NCBI RefSeq assembly: GCF_000720765.1
Contig: NZ_JODC01000039.1
Span: 1-44,814 of the forward strand
DNA from: Streptomyces sp. NRRL S-646
GTDB taxonomy: Bacteria; Actinomycetota; Actinomycetes; Streptomycetales; Streptomycetaceae
Direction: 5' to 3'
DNA length: 44,814 bases
In this document: positions 41,354 to 44,814 of the stretch, in pieces
Position numbering within the stretch: position 1 is the first letter of the stretch
Layout: every line of letters starts with the position of its first letter
Notes under the pieces: model-generated
What the model was told of the DNA's origin: nothing
The model's database searches: none
What the model saw: the letters and a program-made list of their open reading frames with translations, nothing else
Program-made: the position numbers and the translations under genes

Positions 41354-42397
41354 ATGGGGCTTTTGTTCACCTCGGAGTCCGTGACCGAGGGTCACCCCGA
41401 CAAGATCGCTGACCAGATCAGCGACACCATTCTCGACGCGCTCCTGCGCCAGGACCCGGCCTCCCGGGTCGCCGTGGAGACGCTGATCACCACCGGCCTG
41501 GTGCACGTGGCCGGCGAGGTGACCACCCAGGCCTACGTGCCGATCGCGCAGCTCGTGCGCGAGAAGATCCTCCAGATCGGCTACGACTCCTCGAAGAAGG
41601 GCTTCGACGGCGCCTCCTGCGGCGTCTCGGTGTCCATCGGCGCGCAGTCCCCGGACATCGCGCAGGGCGTGGACGCGGCCTACGAGACCCGCACCGAGAA
41701 AGCCGCCGGTGCACAGGAGGACGAGCTGGACGGGCAGGGCGCGGGCGACCAGGGCCTGATGTTCGGCTACGCGACCGACGAGACGCCCACCCTGATGCCG
41801 CTGCCGATCTTCCTGGCGCACCGTCTGTCCAAGCGCCTGTCGGACGTGCGCAAGGACGGCACGCTCCCCTACCTGCGCCCGGACGGCAAGACGCAGGTCA
41901 CCCTCGAGTACGACGGCGGCAGGGCGGTCCGCCTCGACACGGTCCCGATGGGCGACGCCGGCCTGACCGGCCGCAAGATCATCATCGACACGTACGGCGG
42001 CATGGCCCGCCACGGCGGCGGCGCCTTCTCCGGCAAGGACCCCTCCAAGGTGGACCGCTCGGCGGCGTACGCGATGCGCTGGGTCGCCAAGAACGTCGTC
42101 GCCGCGGGCCTGGCCTCCCGCTGCGAGGTGCAGGTGGCGTACGCGATCGGCAAGGCCGCCCCGGTGGGCCTGTTCGTGGAGACCTTCGGCACCGAGACGG
42201 CCGGCGCCGACAAGATCCGGCAGGCCATCGAGGCGGTGTTCGACCTGCGCCCGGCCGCGATCATCCGCGACCTGGACCTGCTGCGCCCCATCTACGCCCA
42301 GACGGCCGCCTACGGCCACTTCGGCCGTGAGCTGCCCGACTTCACCTGGGAGCGCACCGACCGGGCCGACGCGCTGCGCCGGGCCTGCGGAGTCTGA
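41354..42397 (+). CDS. metK: S-adenosylmethionine synthetase with internal deletion
   Basis: 347 aa, ATG at 41354, GGAGGAAA upstream. The N-terminus [51 protein letters not shown] and the C-terminal [34 protein letters not shown] match Streptomyces MetK almost word for word. Between RLDTV and [11 protein letters not shown] about 57 residues of the central domain (from VVSSQHAS to NPTGRFEIGG in standard enzymes) are missing in frame; normal length is about 402 aa. The active-site P-loop and Lys/Asp residues remain, but part of a subdomain and the GG of [11 protein letters not shown] are gone, so activity is doubtful. Confidence 0.95.
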   Translation: MGLLFTSESVTEGHPDKIADQISDTILDALLRQDPASRVAVETLITTGLVHVAGEVTTQAYVPIAQLVREKILQIGYDSSKKGFDGASCGVSVSIGAQSPDIAQGVDAAYETRTEKAAGAQEDELDGQGAGDQGLMFGYATDETPTLMPLPIFLAHRLSKRLSDVRKDGTLPYLRPDGKTQVTLEYDGGRAVRLDTVPMGDAGLTGRKIIIDTYGGMARHGGGAFSGKDPSKVDRSAAYAMRWVAKNVVAAGLASRCEVQVAYAIGKAAPVGLFVETFGTETAGADKIRQAIEAVFDLRPAAIIRDLDLLRPIYAQTAAYGHFGRELPDFTWERTDRADALRRACGV

Positions 42398-42398
42398 C

Positions 42399-43382
42399 AT
42401 GCGGATCGCCGTCACCGGGTCCATCGCCACGGACCATCTCCTGGTCTTCCCCGGCCGGTTCGCCGACCAGCTCATGGCCGGCCGGCTCGAGTGCGTCTCC
42501 CTGTCCTTCCTCGCCGACTCGCTGGACATCCGGCGCGGCGGCGCCGCCGCCAACATCGCCTACGGCCTCGGCCGGCTGGGGCTTGCGCCGGTGCTGGTCG
42601 GCGCCGTGGGCAGCGACTTCGAGCCGCACCGGGTGCTTTTGAAGGAACAGGGCGTGGACACCGAGTCGGTGCGGGTCAGCCCCGATCTGCACACCGCCCG
42701 CTTCGTGTGCACCACGGACGCCGACCAGAACCAGATCGCCACCTTCTACACCGGTGCGATGGCCGAGGCCCGGCACATCCGCCTCGCCCCGGTCCTGGCC
42801 CGTACCGGAGGACTCGACCTGGTCCTCGTCTCGCCCAACGACCCCGAGGCGATGCTGCGGCACACCCGCGAGTGCCACGAACTGGGCCTTGCCGTCGCCG
42901 CCGACCCCTCGCAGCAACTGGCCCGCCTCGAACGCGACCAGGTCCGCACCCTGATCGACCGCTCGCGGATGCTGTTCACCAACGAGTACGAGTCGGTCCT
43001 CCTGCACGAACGCAGCGGCTGGACGCAGGAGCAGATCCTCGCCCGCACCGGCCTGTGGATCACCACGCTCGGCGCGGCCGGCTCCCGGATCCGGCAGGCG
43101 GGCCGCACCAGCCTCGAGGTCCCCGCCGCCCCGGCCCGCACCGTGGTGGACCCCACCGGCGTCGGCGACGCCTACCGCGCGGGCTTCCTGGCCGCCCTCG
43201 CCCGCGGGGCCAAGCTGCGCGATGCGGCCCGGCTCGGCAGCGTCAGTGCCGTCCTCGCCCTGGAGACGGTGGGCACCCAGGAACACACCCTGGACGGCGC
43301 CGAACTGCTGACCCGCCTCGAAGAGGCCTACGGGCCCGCCGCGGCACACGCCCTCTCCTGCCGTGTGGTGGTGCGCTCATGA
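42399..43382 (+). CDS. adoK: Adenosine kinase (PfkB family, actinobacterial AdoK type)
   Basis: 327 aa, ATG at 42399, one base after the metK stop. MRIAVTGSIATDHLLVFPGRF, FLADSLDIRRGGAAANIAYGLGRLG (substrate-binding region) and VVDPTGVGDAYRAGFLAALARG (PfkB signature 2 with the catalytic Asp) follow mycobacterial AdoK closely. It phosphorylates adenosine to AMP, clearing the adenosine made when S-adenosylhomocysteine is hydrolysed and so relieving methyltransferase inhibition. Translationally coupled to metH (ATGA). No adenosylhomocysteinase gene is in the window. Confidence 0.92.
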   Translation: MRIAVTGSIATDHLLVFPGRFADQLMAGRLECVSLSFLADSLDIRRGGAAANIAYGLGRLGLAPVLVGAVGSDFEPHRVLLKEQGVDTESVRVSPDLHTARFVCTTDADQNQIATFYTGAMAEARHIRLAPVLARTGGLDLVLVSPNDPEAMLRHTRECHELGLAVAADPSQQLARLERDQVRTLIDRSRMLFTNEYESVLLHERSGWTQEQILARTGLWITTLGAAGSRIRQAGRTSLEVPAAPARTVVDPTGVGDAYRAGFLAALARGAKLRDAARLGSVSAVLALETVGTQEHTLDGAELLTRLEEAYGPAAAHALSCRVVVRS

Positions 43383-44814
43383 CCGAGACCGCCCGTGTGT
43401 CCGCGCTCCGCGAGGCGCTCGCCACCCGGGTGGTGGTCGCCGACGGCGCGATGGGCACCATGCTGCAGGCGCAGGAGCCCACCCTGGAGGACTTCCAGCA
43501 GCTGGAGGGCTGCAACGAGGTCCTCAACGTCACCCGCCCCGACATCGTCCGCTCGGTGCACGAGGCGTACTTCGAGGCCGGCGTGGACTGCGTCGGCACC
43601 AACACCTTCGGCGCCAACCTCACCGCGCTGGGCGAGTACGACATCCCCGAGCGGATCACCGAGCTGTCCTGTGCCGGGGCCCGGATCGCCCGTCAGACGG
43701 CGGACGCCTTCGCGGCGCGGGACGGGCGGACGCGGTGGGTGCTGGGCTCGATGGGCCCGGGCACGAAACTGCCGACCCTGGGGCATGTGACGTACGGCGT
43801 CCTGCGCGACGCCTACCAGCACAACGCCGAGGGCCTGCTCGCGGGCGGCGCGGACGCGCTGCTCGTGGAGACCACCCAGGACCTGCTCCAGACGAAGGCC
43901 GCGGTGCACGGCGCCCGGCGGGCCCTGACCGCACGGGGCGCCGACGCCTTGGTGATCGTGTCGGTGACCGTGGAGGCGACCGGGACGATGCTGCTGGGTT
44001 CGGAGATCGGCGCGGCGCTGACCGCGCTGGAGCCGCTCGGCATCGACATGATCGGCCTGAACTGCGCGACCGGCCCGGCCGAGATGAGCGAGCACCTGCG
44101 CCACCTCGCCCGGCACGCGCGCGTGCCGCTGTCCTGCATGCCCAACGCCGGCCTGCCGGTCCTGACGGCGGACGGCGCCCACTATCCGCTCTCGGCAGGG
44201 GAGCTGGCGGACGCCCAGGAGGCCTTCGTCCGCGACTACGGGCTTTCGCTGGTGGGCGGCTGCTGCGGTACGACGCCGGAGCATCTGCGCGCCGTGGTGG
44301 AGCGGGTGCGGGGGCTGACGCCGCCGCCGCGTGATCCGCGCCCGGAGCCGGGCGCGGCCTCCCTCTACCAGACCGTGCCGTTCCGCCAGGACACCTCCTA
44401 CCTGGCGATCGGCGAGCGGACCAACGCCAACGGTTCGAAGAAGTTCCGTGAGGCGATGCTGGCCGGCCGCTGGGACGACTGTGTGGAGATGGCCCGCGAG
44501 CAGATCCGCGAGGGCGCGCACCTGCTGGATCTGTGTGTGGACTACGTGGGCCGGGACGGCGTTGCGGACATGGAGGAGCTGGCCGGCCGCTTCGCCACCG
44601 CCTCCACCCTGCCGATCGTGCTGGACTCCACCGAGGTCGACGTCCTTCGCGCCGGGCTGGAGAAGCTCGGCGGCCGCGCGGTCATCAACTCCGTCAACTA
44701 CGAGGACGGCGACGACCCCGCCTCCCGCTTCGCGAAGGTCACCCGGCTCGCCCGCGAGCACGGCGCGGCGCTGATCGCGCTGACCATCGACGAGGAGGGC
44801 CAGGCCCGCACCCC
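43379..44814 (+). CDS. metH: Cobalamin-dependent methionine synthase, 5' part
   Basis: The first 478 codons are present; the gene runs off the right edge. Homocysteine-binding domain (residues 1 to about 320) with DGAMGTMLQ, GTNTFGANLTAL, GLNCATGP and GGCCGTTPEHL supplies the zinc Cys residues. A pterin-binding (methyltetrahydrofolate) domain starts near 340 with SYLAIGERTNANGSKKF and GAHLLDLCVDYVGRDG. Cobalamin and activation domains would lie beyond the window. It remethylates homocysteine to methionine. With metK and adoK it forms a methyl-donor recycling operon. Confidence 0.93.
   Translation, partial: MTETARVSALREALATRVVVADGAMGTMLQAQEPTLEDFQQLEGCNEVLNVTRPDIVRSVHEAYFEAGVDCVGTNTFGANLTALGEYDIPERITELSCAGARIARQTADAFAARDGRTRWVLGSMGPGTKLPTLGHVTYGVLRDAYQHNAEGLLAGGADALLVETTQDLLQTKAAVHGARRALTARGADALVIVSVTVEATGTMLLGSEIGAALTALEPLGIDMIGLNCATGPAEMSEHLRHLARHARVPLSCMPNAGLPVLTADGAHYPLSAGELADAQEAFVRDYGLSLVGGCCGTTPEHLRAVVERVRGLTPPPRDPRPEPGAASLYQTVPFRQDTSYLAIGERTNANGSKKFREAMLAGRWDDCVEMAREQIREGAHLLDLCVDYVGRDGVADMEELAGRFATASTLPIVLDSTEVDVLRAGLEKLGGRAVINSVNYEDGDDPASRFAKVTRLAREHGAALIALTIDEEGQART

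Overview
The window is about 70% G+C with Streptomyces-type gene organisation: long GC-rich ORFs, many ATGA start/stop overlaps, GTG starts and GGAGG-type ribosome sites. I read it as the left end of a linear Streptomyces (or close actinomycete) replicon carrying a type II aromatic polyketide gene cluster. Bases 2-140 hold six consecutive perfect palindromes, each with a 3-nt loop. On the strand that would form the 3' overhang, every loop fits the C(GNA)G hairpin type of Streptomyces telomeres. A small helix-turn-helix protein that could be a divergent terminal protein follows at 555-1130. Sequence alone cannot say whether the replicon is a plasmid or a chromosome arm.

Layout. 1-1700: telomere, a near-consensus promoter, the HTH protein, and an apparently empty stretch. 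1719-3197: POT-family MFS transporter. 3340-9319 (minus): core polyketide operon, in transcription order TcmI-type cyclase, cupin cyclase, KS-alpha, KS-beta (CLF), a cyclase-ketoreductase fusion, a second ketoreductase and two ABM monooxygenases. 9411-12282 (minus): DUF1772 membrane protein, F420/deazaflavin-type reductase and an asparagine-synthetase-like enzyme. 12521-24090: four class A flavin monooxygenases, one O-methyltransferase, a DHA2 exporter, a quinone reductase and a MarR regulator. 24193-29500: tandem-GNAT protein, P450 plus ferredoxin, an unusual SDR, a BBE-type flavoprotein and a small beta-barrel-like protein. 29606-32975: acyl-CoA carboxylase beta and epsilon-like subunits, a small unknown protein and a luciferase-like monooxygenase. 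33346-40922: double condensation-domain protein with a cut-off thioesterase, Sfp-type PPTase, acyl-CoA dehydrogenase-like protein and a didomain aromatase/cyclase. 41354-44814 (plus): metK-adenosine kinase-metH, running off the window.

How it fits together. Malonyl-CoA (from the carboxylase) would be condensed by KS-alpha/CLF, reduced and cyclised by the KRs and several cyclases, then heavily oxidised by ABM enzymes, four FAD monooxygenases, P450 and BBE enzyme. Amidation by the Asn-synthetase-like enzyme and O-methylation would follow. The set resembles pentangular polyphenol pathways (lysolipin, xantholipin, fredericamycin, rubromycin families), but the product cannot be named from sequence. 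The last three genes would help regenerate SAM.

Unusual points. No acyl carrier protein is found, either at its usual place after the CLF or elsewhere in the window. The cyclase and ketoreductase are fused. The Asn-synthetase-like enzyme lacks the N-terminal glutaminase Cys. Both condensation domains lack the second catalytic His, and the attached thioesterase is cut off where it runs into 117-bp tandem repeats. MetK lacks about 57 internal residues. Seven triple and two double 11-bp-period heptamer arrays of the SARP operator type lie upstream of cluster genes, including metK, yet no SARP gene is in the window. Two matching 16-bp palindromes flag a MarR regulon of one oxygenase and one reductase.
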